This document shows, piece by piece, positions 14,323 to 20,763 of a stretch of DNA of 26,916 nt (the stretch's first letter is position 1; each line of letters opens with the position of its first letter). The translations under genes were made by a program, and so were the position numbers. The stretch comes from a virus. The stretch lies in IMG/VR virus record IMGVR_UViG_3300031857_001136, positions 1-26,916 of that record; one strand, written 5' to 3'. The notes below the pieces were generated by a model. That model saw only the letters and a program-made list of their open reading frames with translations, searched no databases and was not told the origin of the DNA.

Positions 14323-14814
14323 ATGTTTCACGGATCACCTACTCTAAAAGAACTAATGGCTTTGCCATTACCCACTATGCGTGAGCAAAAACGTCTAATG
14401 TTTAGGCCCTCACAATGGCAAGTTTCACACGTTTATACACTGATAAACGATAATGTTTTTCATAATATGTTAAAAAAACCGGAACTCATACTAAAATCAA
14501 GATGTAGAAAATATTGGGGAATGTGTATAGGATCACATGACAAGCTAAAAAACGGTAGTTATTGTAAGATTGAACTTATGGACAAGTGGATTAGTCCACA
14601 ATGGATGATAGCTACATTGGCACATGAAATGGTTCATCAATATCAATGGGATATAGCAGGGCCTGAACGTGAGGCAGAGGGATTAAATGCTATTATGAGT
14701 CATGGTCCAAGTTTCTTTCAGTTTCGTGATTTATTAAAAGAACACAATATCCCATTAAAAACGGCGCATTCTCAGCGCCGTTGGTATAAGCATCAAAGCT
14801 TGTTCAAATGCTAA
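14323..14814 (+). CDS. SprT-like zinc metalloprotease
   Basis: The zinc motif HEMVH (101-105) lies in LAHEMVHQYQWD, and a third ligand His127 is in MSHGPSFFQF, as in the SprT/Spartan family (HExxH plus a downstream HGxxF). An upstream beta region (CRKYWGMCIG, CKIELMDKWI) matches the family core. There is no signal peptide, so it acts in the cytoplasm. SprT-like proteases of other organisms digest DNA-protein crosslinks; here a role in replication or clearing host proteins is inferred. 163 aa, close to E. coli SprT (165 aa). The stop is directly adjacent to the stop of the convergent gene (TAATTA). In-frame ATGs at codons 12, 19 and 26 are alternative starts. Confidence 0.87.
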   Translation: MFHGSPTLKELMALPLPTMREQKRLMFRPSQWQVSHVYTLINDNVFHNMLKKPELILKSRCRKYWGMCIGSHDKLKNGSYCKIELMDKWISPQWMIATLAHEMVHQYQWDIAGPEREAEGLNAIMSHGPSFFQFRDLLKEHNIPLKTAHSQRRWYKHQSLFKC

Positions 14815-15894
14815 TTACTTTTTGATATTAGGATTGTCTACTACATTCCCGTTAACATCAACAAGAATAACATCTTTAGTACCCTTCTTACCGATAGCAC
14901 GATTCAATACAGATGCCATTGGTCTGATACCTCGAATACCCAAAGCCTTACTTAAACGACCTTTGTTATTACGTAATAACCAAACCATCATGTGACTTGT
15001 AGGGATATCTTCTTTACGAGTAATAACAGCATGACATTCAATACTAATGTTGTTCTCCACCTGATGATAATGTTTAGGCTCAAAGTCTTGGATAACAATG
15101 CCACCATGAGGATTAATGTCACTACCAAAAATAGCACTCATTGCTTCTTCTTCAGTAGGTTCAATAACAATCTCTTTACTTAGGAAATAACTTTTACCGT
15201 CAGGTTGTAATATAAGTTTAACTACTTTATCTTTTACTAATTTATCAATTATTTCACGTGCTTTGGCCCCAAACAATGAATCAGCAGATTCCCATGTTTC
15301 AGCACTTAGTTCTTTGATAGATACAGGTAATCTGCTCTTAGAGCTAGCTAATACAATATCTGCTTTCTTACGTTCAGCAACGTCAGAACCAGTTGGATAT
15401 ACTTGGTCAACGTTCTTAATTGTCATTGTTTTTCCACGTGGGTCTTTAAAAGTAACATTGATTAGTCCATACTTCTCAACCATACTTGCTAAGTATGAAG
15501 CAATTTCAGCTTCATTGCCTACACCAGCACTCTTTTCACCCTGTTGACCTGCATCTTTAATAATAACTTGTACAGGGCTACCGTCACCAAAAACGACACC
15601 ACCTAAGCTACTCTTGGCCGCTGCCGAATACTCTGGACCTGCATCTGGTAAATACTTTTTCAATATAGCCAAAACATCTTGTAGCAACGATGACCTAAAC
15701 TCACCCTTTTTAGCACCGTCTGGTATCTGTGTAACTACGCCGATTACATTACCATTAGGTTTTAAGTCTTCATACCCTGCTTGACGTAATACTTGTTCAA
15801 CCTGTGCCTTTGTAACGGGCGATGGTTCTTGCGAGTTCACTACTGTCGGGGCTTTTGCTTCAACCAAAGTGTTTGCAAATTCAATGTATCTCAT
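14815..15894 (-). CDS. Probable head-internal protein with PD-(D/E)XK-like core (359 aa)
   Basis: The N-terminus MRYIEFANTLVEAKAP resembles the capsid-targeting peptide of T4 internal proteins, and LVE-A (10-13) fits the T4 prohead protease rule of cleavage after (L/I)-x-E, removing 12 residues. The core contains GNEAEIASYL (126-135), then KKADIVLAS (176-184) and VSIKEL (191-196). Asp179 and Lys194, with a preceding acidic helix, match the spacing of PD-(D/E)XK nucleases with Ser in place of the second acid. The C-terminal 100 residues are basic (NNKGRLSKALGIRGIR). I infer a protein packaged in the head and ejected with DNA, perhaps a nuclease; neither cleavage nor activity is proved. Promoter elements lie upstream on the minus strand. 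Confidence 0.7.
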   Translation of the reverse strand: MRYIEFANTLVEAKAPTVVNSQEPSPVTKAQVEQVLRQAGYEDLKPNGNVIGVVTQIPDGAKKGEFRSSLLQDVLAILKKYLPDAGPEYSAAAKSSLGGVVFGDGSPVQVIIKDAGQQGEKSAGVGNEAEIASYLASMVEKYGLINVTFKDPRGKTMTIKNVDQVYPTGSDVAERKKADIVLASSKSRLPVSIKELSAETWESADSLFGAKAREIIDKLVKDKVVKLILQPDGKSYFLSKEIVIEPTEEEAMSAIFGSDINPHGGIVIQDFEPKHYHQVENNISIECHAVITRKEDIPTSHMMVWLLRNNKGRLSKALGIRGIRPMASVLNRAIGKKGTKDVILVDVNGNVVDNPNIKK

Positions 15895-15926
15895 ATATAA
15901 TATCTCAAATAGTTGATGAAGTGCTA

Positions 15927-15956
15927 ATTATAGCACCGATTTAGTATTTATCGCAA
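15927..15956 (-). promoter_or_regulatory. Promoter region for the minus-strand head-protein gene
   Basis: On the minus strand: TTGCGA (15956-15951), 18-base spacer, extended -10 TGCTATAAT (-10 at 15932-15927). The same stretch holds ATAAATAC (15951-15944), a T4-late-like motif, so two readings compete. GTGCTA/TAGCAC (15921-15936) forms a dyad over the -10 box. Confidence 0.45.
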
Positions 15957-15976
15957 ATTTTTAATAAAGGAAAGAT

Positions 15977-16573
15977 ATGAGTTTAGTGCCTATCGTTGTT
16001 GAGACTACAAGTAAAGGTGAACGTAGTTACGACATTTATTCACGTTTGATGCGTGACCGTGTAATTTTGCTTGAAGGCGAAGTACATGACCAAATGGCAA
16101 ATTTAATTGTTGCCCAACTATTGTTCTTAGAAAGTGAAGATAGTCATAAAGATATTTCAATGTATATCAATAGTCCAGGTGGTTCAGTTACTGCTGGTAT
16201 GGCAATCTATGATTGTATGCAATTTGTTAGCCCTGATGTACAAACAATTGTTATGGGTCAAGCCTGTTCAATGGGTAGTTTGCTTGGTCAAGCAGGAGCT
16301 AAAGGTAAGCGTTTTATCCTGCCCAATGCACGACATATGATTCACCAGCCCTCAGGTGGCGCACGTGGTCAAGCTACTGATATGGAAATTCAGGTTAAAG
16401 AGATTTTAGCCATGAAAAAGACATTGACACAAATCTATGTAGACCATAATAGTGCAGGAAAATCGTTTGAGGAGCTTGCAAAAGACATGGAACGTGACTA
16501 TTTTATGAGTGCAAGTGAGGCCGTAGCATATGGCCTAGCTGATAAAGTGTTGCAAAAACGCAACATGTCCTAA
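15977..16573 (+). CDS. clpP: ClpP protease subunit
   Basis: Serine peptidase that forms the degradation chamber of ClpXP/ClpAP. Catalytic Ser98 lies in GQACSMGS, His123 in MIHQPSGG and Asp174 in MERDYFMSA. The oxyanion/strand motif [10 protein letters not shown] (65-74) is intact. The protein starts [20 protein letters not shown], aligning with the mature N-terminus of E. coli ClpP (ALVPMVIEQTSRGERS), so it lacks the 14-residue propeptide and needs no self-cleavage. 198 aa. SD AAAGGAAAG precedes the ATG. It stands 3.9 kb from clpX with minus-strand genes between, so the two are not in one operon. Its stop is followed directly by an early-type promoter. Confidence 0.97.
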   Translation: MSLVPIVVETTSKGERSYDIYSRLMRDRVILLEGEVHDQMANLIVAQLLFLESEDSHKDISMYINSPGGSVTAGMAIYDCMQFVSPDVQTIVMGQACSMGSLLGQAGAKGKRFILPNARHMIHQPSGGARGQATDMEIQVKEILAMKKTLTQIYVDHNSAGKSFEELAKDMERDYFMSASEAVAYGLADKVLQKRNMS

Positions 16574-16575
16574 AT

Positions 16576-16604
16576 TTGACAATAAATGGGTTTGGGTCTA
16601 TAAT
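16576..16604 (+). promoter_or_regulatory. Early-type sigma70 promoter, copy 4
   Basis: TTGACA (16576-16581), 17-base spacer starting ATAAATGG, TATAAT (16599-16604), 2 bases after the clpP stop. Confidence 0.92.
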
Positions 16605-16634
16605 AGAGTCTTATTCAGTCAAAAGGAGCTTTCA

Positions 16635-16892
16635 ATGAACTTATCAGCCGCAGTATCACGTGACATGCAACGTACCCGTGAAATCAACATGTACGGTATG
16701 ACCGAACAAGATATCCGTGAGCAGTACATGGAAAGTATTACCGCTAAGTTTTCCGGTCTAGAAATGGTCGTAATGGGCATCCTTTCAGATGCACAGGAAT
16801 TAGGTGCTATGGGTCGCCCCGAAGCTGTCCGTAAACAACTGAATGTTGCCAAGTTTATCTTGGGTGAAATGATGGATGCAAAAGTATCCTAA
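16635..16892 (+). CDS. Hypothetical early-type phage protein (85 aa)
   Basis: Behind promoter copy 4 with a strong SD AAAAGGAGC. Nearly all-helical: MNLSAAVSRDMQRTREIN, then EMVVMGILSDAQELGAMG and VRKQLNVAKFILGEMM. Met-rich amphipathic helices suggest an oligomer or a partner-binding protein. No family recognised. The next promoter's -35 begins 2 bases after the stop. Confidence 0.8.
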   Translation: MNLSAAVSRDMQRTREINMYGMTEQDIREQYMESITAKFSGLEMVVMGILSDAQELGAMGRPEAVRKQLNVAKFILGEMMDAKVS

Positions 16893-16894
16893 AT

Positions 16895-16923
16895 TTGACA
16901 TTAAATGGTTTTGGGTATATAAT
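16895..16923 (+). promoter_or_regulatory. Early-type sigma70 promoter, copy 5
   Basis: TTGACA (16895-16900), spacer starting TTAAATGG, TATAAT (16918-16923), 17-base spacing. Confidence 0.92.
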
Positions 16924-16954
16924 AGAATCTTAAACAGTCAACTAAAGGACACAA

Positions 16955-17215
16955 ATGAAACAAGTTACAGCAATCAAAGTTATCCAAAAAGATGCAGAAT
17001 TTTTGGGTATGAGTTTTATCTCAATGGTTAAGTTTATTGAAACTAACCCATTAGCACAAACCGCTAAGACTTTGGAAGCTTTCAAGGTTCTTAACCCTGG
17101 CTTTGTTTTTCCCAAGAAAACCGTCAAAAACTTGATGACCGGCAAACTTGTTCAAATTGATGCGGATACCCCCAACTGTTGCAACCCCGCTAGCGAGACT
17201 TACTGGTCTATGTAA
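16955..17215 (+). CDS. Hypothetical early-type phage protein (86 aa)
   Basis: Behind promoter copy 5; SD TAAAGGA. Basic N-terminal half (MKQVTAIKVIQKDAEFLG), central NPLAQTAKTLEAFKVLNPGF, ending with CCNPASETYWSM. No Cys pairs other than the adjacent Cys-Cys. No family recognised. Its TAA is followed 1 base later by the next -35 box. Confidence 0.78.
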   Translation: MKQVTAIKVIQKDAEFLGMSFISMVKFIETNPLAQTAKTLEAFKVLNPGFVFPKKTVKNLMTGKLVQIDADTPNCCNPASETYWSM

Positions 17216-17216
17216 T

Positions 17217-17245
17217 TTGACAATAAATGGGCATTGTGCTATAAT
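17217..17245 (+). promoter_or_regulatory. Early-type sigma70 promoter, copy 6
   Basis: TTGACA (17217-17222), 17-base spacer starting ATAAATGG, TATAAT (17240-17245), followed by AGAATCTAGACAG. Confidence 0.92.
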
Positions 17246-17276
17246 AGAATCTAGACAGTAAAGAAAAGGACTACAA

Positions 17277-17549
17277 ATGCGTACAAAAACTATTATTGAC
17301 GGATTCAAAAACTCACAGAAATTCCGTGTAATTTTTAAGGGTGACGGATCCGAAAACGATATCGGTATGTATATGACCATCAAGCAAATGACCGAGCAAT
17401 TTGCTACTGTTACGGCCCGTACAGTTTGCTGGGAAGCATTGCTGAAATTGTCTTACATGCGTTACATGGAAAAGAAACATGGCGGACTTGTGCCCGTAGG
17501 TCTGTGTGCTACTATTCGTGGCAAACAGGTTCAAGTTGATTTAGTTTAA
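17277..17549 (+). CDS. Hypothetical early-type phage protein (90 aa)
   Basis: Behind promoter copy 6; SD AAAAGGA. Basic N-terminus MRTKTIIDGFKNSQKFRV, then a helical middle with WEALLKLSYMRYMEKKHGG and a beta C-terminus (VGLCATIRGKQVQVDLV). No known domain. Followed 8 bases later by the gene at 17558 without a new promoter, so cotranscription is likely. Confidence 0.78.
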   Translation: MRTKTIIDGFKNSQKFRVIFKGDGSENDIGMYMTIKQMTEQFATVTARTVCWEALLKLSYMRYMEKKHGGLVPVGLCATIRGKQVQVDLV

Positions 17550-17557
17550 GGATTTAT

Positions 17558-17761
17558 ATGGCGTATACTGTTTTCAAACACAATAAAGAATTCGGGCCAC
17601 GTAAAGGTCTCGAAGGACCCTTTCACTACCCAAATGGTCAAGTGTTGTATTATGACAACAAACAAGGTGAGTATTACGACCCACTGACCGACTTCTACGT
17701 ACCGGACGAGGACGTGGCCCAGCTTCAAAATATGATTTTTGATGCACTACGAAAAGGTTGA
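17558..17761 (+). CDS. Small hypothetical protein (67 aa)
   Basis: SD TAAGGA precedes the ATG. Aromatic-rich: MAYTVFKHNKEFGPRKG, PFHYPNGQVLYYDNKQGEYY, DPLTDFYVPDEDVAQLQN. The repeated YYDN/YYDP pattern suggests a small beta fold. The TGA stop (17759-17761) lies inside the TTGACA box of promoter copy 7. Confidence 0.75.
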   Translation: MAYTVFKHNKEFGPRKGLEGPFHYPNGQVLYYDNKQGEYYDPLTDFYVPDEDVAQLQNMIFDALRKG

Positions 17762-17786
17762 CAATAAATCACTTTGGGTATATAAT
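17758..17786 (+). promoter_or_regulatory. Early-type sigma70 promoter, copy 7
   Basis: TTGACA (17758-17763), 17-base spacer starting ATAAATCA, TATAAT (17781-17786). The -35 box contains the stop of the upstream gene. Confidence 0.92.
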
Positions 17787-17820
17787 AGAATCTTAAACAG
17801 TTAAATAAAGGACTTACAAA

Positions 17821-18318
17821 ATGGCTACTCGTTCTACAATCGCATTAGAATTCGCTGATGGTACTATCGGTCAGGTATATTGTCACTGGGATGGTTACTT
17901 GGCTCACAACGGTAAAATGTTGATGGAGTACTATTCTAATCCCTTTATCTTGCGTGACTTGATTGACCTCGGTGACTTGTCAAGTTTGCGTCCACAAATT
18001 GGTACAAAACATCCCTTCAGTCACTATGATGTGAAAGACATGACATTGGTTGAATATTCTCATTTGTATAAAGACATGACTACATTCTATGGTCGTGATC
18101 GTGGTGAAGTAGGTTGCGAGGCTCGCTATTACAATGATATCAATGATTATTTTAATAAGTGCGAACATCAGGAATATGACTATATCCTGCGCAACATTGA
18201 TGGCAAAGCTGTTTGGTTTGTTTGTGACCACGACGGAGCCTTTGTTACGTTAGAGTCCGCAATTAAAGACGAAGAAGATCGTATTGCACAAGAAGAAACA
18301 GACGAGGTAGCCTATTAA
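17821..18318 (+). CDS. Conserved phage protein, MATRSTIALEF family (165 aa)
   Basis: Last gene behind the repeated promoters; SD AAAGGA. The N-terminus MATRSTIALEFADGTIGQVY and the segment CHWDGYLAHNGKML are a hallmark of a family widespread in large phages and some bacteria, with no established function that I know of. The C-terminal part contains YILRNIDGKAVWFVCDHDGA and ends in an acidic helix. Soluble. The SWIM-domain gene begins 1 base after its stop. Confidence 0.85.
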   Translation: MATRSTIALEFADGTIGQVYCHWDGYLAHNGKMLMEYYSNPFILRDLIDLGDLSSLRPQIGTKHPFSHYDVKDMTLVEYSHLYKDMTTFYGRDRGEVGCEARYYNDINDYFNKCEHQEYDYILRNIDGKAVWFVCDHDGAFVTLESAIKDEEDRIAQEETDEVAY

Positions 18319-18319
18319 T

Positions 18320-18649
18320 ATGGAAGCAGTAGTAGAAACAACAGTATGGAATGATAGCAACAATGCTAATCATACTTACTTGCTCGACGGTAGCAAAATG
18401 GTTGCATACATCAAGGTTGGTTCTACTACTCCTGTCTATTTTAAAAACCCGATCACAATCGACAAGCGTGGTCGTAAGTTTGTAACAGCTAAACCCAATC
18501 CTTTCAAGGCAGTTAAAGAAAAGCGTACAATTATCAAAGTGACCGGCAGTAAAGGTAATATATATTCTATTGACACCGAAGATAAAACATGCACATGCCC
18601 TGGATTTATGTATCGTGGTAATTGTAAACATATTATGGAGTTAGTATGA
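18320..18649 (+). CDS. SWIM-type zinc finger protein (109 aa)
   Basis: The C-terminal SWIM motif CxCxnCxH is clear: Cys91, Cys93, Cys102 and His104 in CTCPGFMYRGNCKHIMEL. A preceding beta-hairpin GSKGNIYSIDTEDKT is standard for SWIM domains, which bind DNA or protein partners. The N-terminal 60 residues are a polar beta region with no known domain. The stop overlaps the next start (ATGA). Similar small SWIM proteins occur in T4-like phages; target unknown. Confidence 0.85.
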   Translation: MEAVVETTVWNDSNNANHTYLLDGSKMVAYIKVGSTTPVYFKNPITIDKRGRKFVTAKPNPFKAVKEKRTIIKVTGSKGNIYSIDTEDKTCTCPGFMYRGNCKHIMELV

Positions 18650-18783
18650 AATACATTATCAATTGGTCACAAAGTTATACATCATGGGTGACACATGCTG
18701 AAAAACTTTTAGAGTTAAGAATTGAACTAAGTGGTCTAAAAGACGCAAAAAAAGTAATTGAGAATATTAAAAAGAATTTATGA
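18646..18783 (+). CDS. Small helical protein (45 aa)
   Basis: ATGA overlaps with both neighbours (start 18646, stop 18781-18783). Starts MKYIINWSQSYTSWVTHAEK, then a Leu/Lys/Glu-rich helix (KLLELRIELSGLKDAKKVIE). The double coupling makes it a likely real gene. Function unknown. Confidence 0.7.
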   Translation: MKYIINWSQSYTSWVTHAEKLLELRIELSGLKDAKKVIENIKKNL

Positions 18784-19628
18784 AGATAGCATTGTGTAGT
18801 GACTTACACTTAGAATTCGAAGATATCAACCTCATCAATATAGAAAATGCTGAGGTTCTTATCCTTTCAGGTGACATTATGTTAGCGGAAGATTTACATA
18901 ATCATCCTCCTACTGTAGTTAGCCCATACGAATCTTATACTGAATTAGGTACAAGACAAAAAGCCGCACAACGATTCCGTAATTTTCTCAGTAGAGTAAG
19001 CAATGAGTTCCCTCATGTTGTTTATGTTGCAGGTAACCATGAATTCTATCACGGCAGATGGAATCAAAGTTTAGAACATCTACGTACTGAATGTGCCAGA
19101 TATCCTAACGTTTACTTTTTGGAACGTGAGATTAAGGTTATCAATGAAGTGTCCTTTATTGGTGCTACACTATGGACTGATTGTAATAAAAGTGACCCAT
19201 TAACATTACATGCATTATCCGACATGATGAATGATTACCGTGTCATTCGTAATGATGATTTAAATTACAGTAAATTACGTCCTGCACATACTGTAAAACG
19301 TCACCAAGAAACACTAGGTTATTTGAAAGCAGTTCTTCCTGATATTAAATACAATAAGATTGTATTTGTTGGGCATCATGCTCCCAGTGCAATGAGTACC
19401 CATGATAGATATAAACACAACGTTCATTCTATAATGAATGGTGGTTATCATAGTGAATTGAGTGAGTTCATTTTAAATCATCCTGAGATTGTATTATGGA
19501 CACACGGTCACATGCATGACCCATTTGATTACATGATTGGAACAACAAGAGTGGTTTGTAATCCACGCGGGTATTTAGGGGCTGACCCGCAAGCAGAAGT
19601 TTTTAAATTAAAATTTATTGATATATGA
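18780..19628 (+). CDS. Calcineurin-like metallophosphoesterase, intact active site (282 aa)
   Basis: All motifs of the two-metal phosphoesterase fold are present in order: DLHLE (Asp8, His10), SGDIM (Asp32), GNHEFY (Asn86, His87), GHHAPS (His199/His200) and HGHMH (His242, His244, His246). Likely a phosphodiesterase or phosphatase on nucleotides or nucleic acid; no specific substrate can be read. Coupled by ATGA to both neighbours. It is the best template for the ligand-less relative at 13224. Confidence 0.92.
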   Translation: MKIALCSDLHLEFEDINLINIENAEVLILSGDIMLAEDLHNHPPTVVSPYESYTELGTRQKAAQRFRNFLSRVSNEFPHVVYVAGNHEFYHGRWNQSLEHLRTECARYPNVYFLEREIKVINEVSFIGATLWTDCNKSDPLTLHALSDMMNDYRVIRNDDLNYSKLRPAHTVKRHQETLGYLKAVLPDIKYNKIVFVGHHAPSAMSTHDRYKHNVHSIMNGGYHSELSEFILNHPEIVLWTHGHMHDPFDYMIGTTRVVCNPRGYLGADPQAEVFKLKFIDI

Positions 19629-20332
19629 ACCATTTATTTGTTATTAGTAGTGCAATTAACACAAAGTTTGGTGTGTTTGATAGTAACCAAAGATTGCTTC
19701 AAACTTACCGAACCTTTAAGTCGGTGTATGACAGAGTGCCAGGTGCTAGATTAGCAGTGATTGAGTCTAGCGGCTACCCTTTAGACAAGGAAATTGTTGA
19801 CGCATTACACGGAGTAGTACATTGCTTAGTCGATATGAGCAAGAGCCCTGAGGTATACAGGATTCATAGCAGTACACCTAATTGGGATATTGTAAAAAAC
19901 GCATGTGAGATTATGTGTTTTAGTGAGGGGTTTAAGCTGATGGATAAAACCGGAGTGCTTGACGGTATTGATAGGATACATAAGTTGTCAGGAAGATACT
20001 TATTGACTGATGATTTTGACCTATCTGTGTATGAGAAGTATCCAGATAAAATTATCATTACAGAAAAACTTCCCACACCATTTGGGGAACGTGTTAATAT
20101 TCCACATCAATATGTATCTAGATTATGGTCATGGCCTGTTCAACACCATGAACGAATTAAACAGTTTTATTTTGATGCTATCATTGAGTTAAAGGATCGT
20201 ATTACCAACGGAAAATATGCTGATATTGAGCACCTTATGTACCTTCTGATTCCTCAGGACCTTATACAAGAGATTCCTGTAATAGGTGTTGAAGGATTGA
20301 TCGGTGGAAATAGACGTTATGTTAGAAATTAA
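19625..20332 (+). CDS. Possible glycosyltransferase-like protein (235 aa)
   Basis: ATGA overlap with the phosphoesterase gene. Begins MNHLFVISSAINTKFGVFDS; contains RLAVIESSGYPLD (42-54), IHKLSGRYLLTDDFDLS (117-133), a further YVSRLWSWP, and C-terminal IEHLMYLL and GVEGLIGGNRR. The K-SGRY-L-DDF pattern with later RL-S-P and IEH resembles uncharacterised sugar-nucleotide transferase-like proteins of phages and surface-polysaccharide loci. No clear DxD motif, so the assignment is tentative. Confidence 0.6.
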   Translation: MNHLFVISSAINTKFGVFDSNQRLLQTYRTFKSVYDRVPGARLAVIESSGYPLDKEIVDALHGVVHCLVDMSKSPEVYRIHSSTPNWDIVKNACEIMCFSEGFKLMDKTGVLDGIDRIHKLSGRYLLTDDFDLSVYEKYPDKIIITEKLPTPFGERVNIPHQYVSRLWSWPVQHHERIKQFYFDAIIELKDRITNGKYADIEHLMYLLIPQDLIQEIPVIGVEGLIGGNRRYVRN

Positions 20333-20355
20333 TGGCTATATTGCTAACAAAAATC

Positions 20356-20371
20356 GGTTACCTAGGTAACC
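20356..20371. promoter_or_regulatory. Perfect 16-bp palindrome, possible operator
   Basis: GGTTACCTAGGTAACC lies 7 bases upstream of the -35 box at 20379. Position and symmetry suit a dimeric regulator; GGTTACC/GGTAAC arms recur at 3197-3238. Confidence 0.5.
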
Positions 20372-20378
20372 ATATATC

Positions 20379-20407
20379 TTGAGATTTATTCGTAGTAGTG
20401 TTATAAT
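20379..20407 (+). promoter_or_regulatory. Sigma70 promoter for the winged-helix-like gene
   Basis: TTGAGA (20379-20384), 17-base spacer, TATAAT (20402-20407), with TGT before the -10 (extended -10). Start predicted near 20414. It lacks the ATAAATGG signature of the repeated early promoters. Confidence 0.75.
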
Positions 20408-20414
20408 TCATGTA

Positions 20415-20430
20415 CGTTGTGAAAACAACG
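20415..20430 (+). promoter_or_regulatory. 5'-terminal stem-loop with GAAA tetraloop
   Basis: CGTTGT, loop GAAA, ACAACG: a perfect 6-bp stem that starts at the predicted first bases of the message. It parallels the GAAA-capped stem before clpS. Confidence 0.6.
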
Positions 20431-20450
20431 AAACATTTAAAAGGAAAAAT

Positions 20451-20693
20451 ATGATGATTACTAAAAGCGAACGCCTAGTACAGGCACTTTCAAAAGGTGA
20501 GCAACTCACCGCAGCCCAAATTAAGTCACGATTTGGTATTGCTAATCCAACTGCTACTGTGAGCGATTTACGCTTGCGTGGTGGATTTGCAGTCTATGCA
20601 AACGAGACTAAAGGTACTGTGAAGTATCGTTTGGGTACTCCTAGTCGTGCAGTGGTTGCTGCCGGCTATCGTGCATTGTCACAAACTGTTTAA
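20451..20693 (+). CDS. Small winged-helix-like protein (80 aa)
   Basis: Start chosen at the ATG at 20451 behind SD AAAAGGAAA; an in-frame TTG at 20379 lies inside the promoter. SERLVQALSKGEQLTAAQIKS followed by RFGIANPTATVSDLRLRGG reads as helix-turn-helix plus recognition helix, and the rest (FAVYANETKGTVKYRLG) as the wing. A C-terminal TPSRAVVAAGYRAL helix follows. The pattern is frequent in T4-like phages. Small wHTH proteins bind DNA; being single-gene and strongly promoted, it could be a regulator or abundant DNA-binding protein. Confidence 0.8.
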   Translation: MMITKSERLVQALSKGEQLTAAQIKSRFGIANPTATVSDLRLRGGFAVYANETKGTVKYRLGTPSRAVVAAGYRALSQTV

Positions 20694-20712
20694 TCAACAG
20701 TAAAAGGTTTAG

Positions 20713-20729
20713 CGGGCACCTGAAGCCCG
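20713..20729 (+). terminator. Weak terminator-like hairpin
   Basis: CGGGC (20713-20717), 7-base loop, GCCCG (20725-20729), then TTCAAAATTTTT. The T-run is delayed, so termination would be partial. Confidence 0.4.
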
Positions 20730-20763
20730 TTCAAAATTTTTAATATCTGTCTAAGGAGTTTCT

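Noticed and set aside
20379-20450. Longer N-terminus of the winged-helix-like protein
   Set aside because: The TTG at 20379 is the -35 box of the promoter; SD AAAAGGAAA points to the ATG at 20451.
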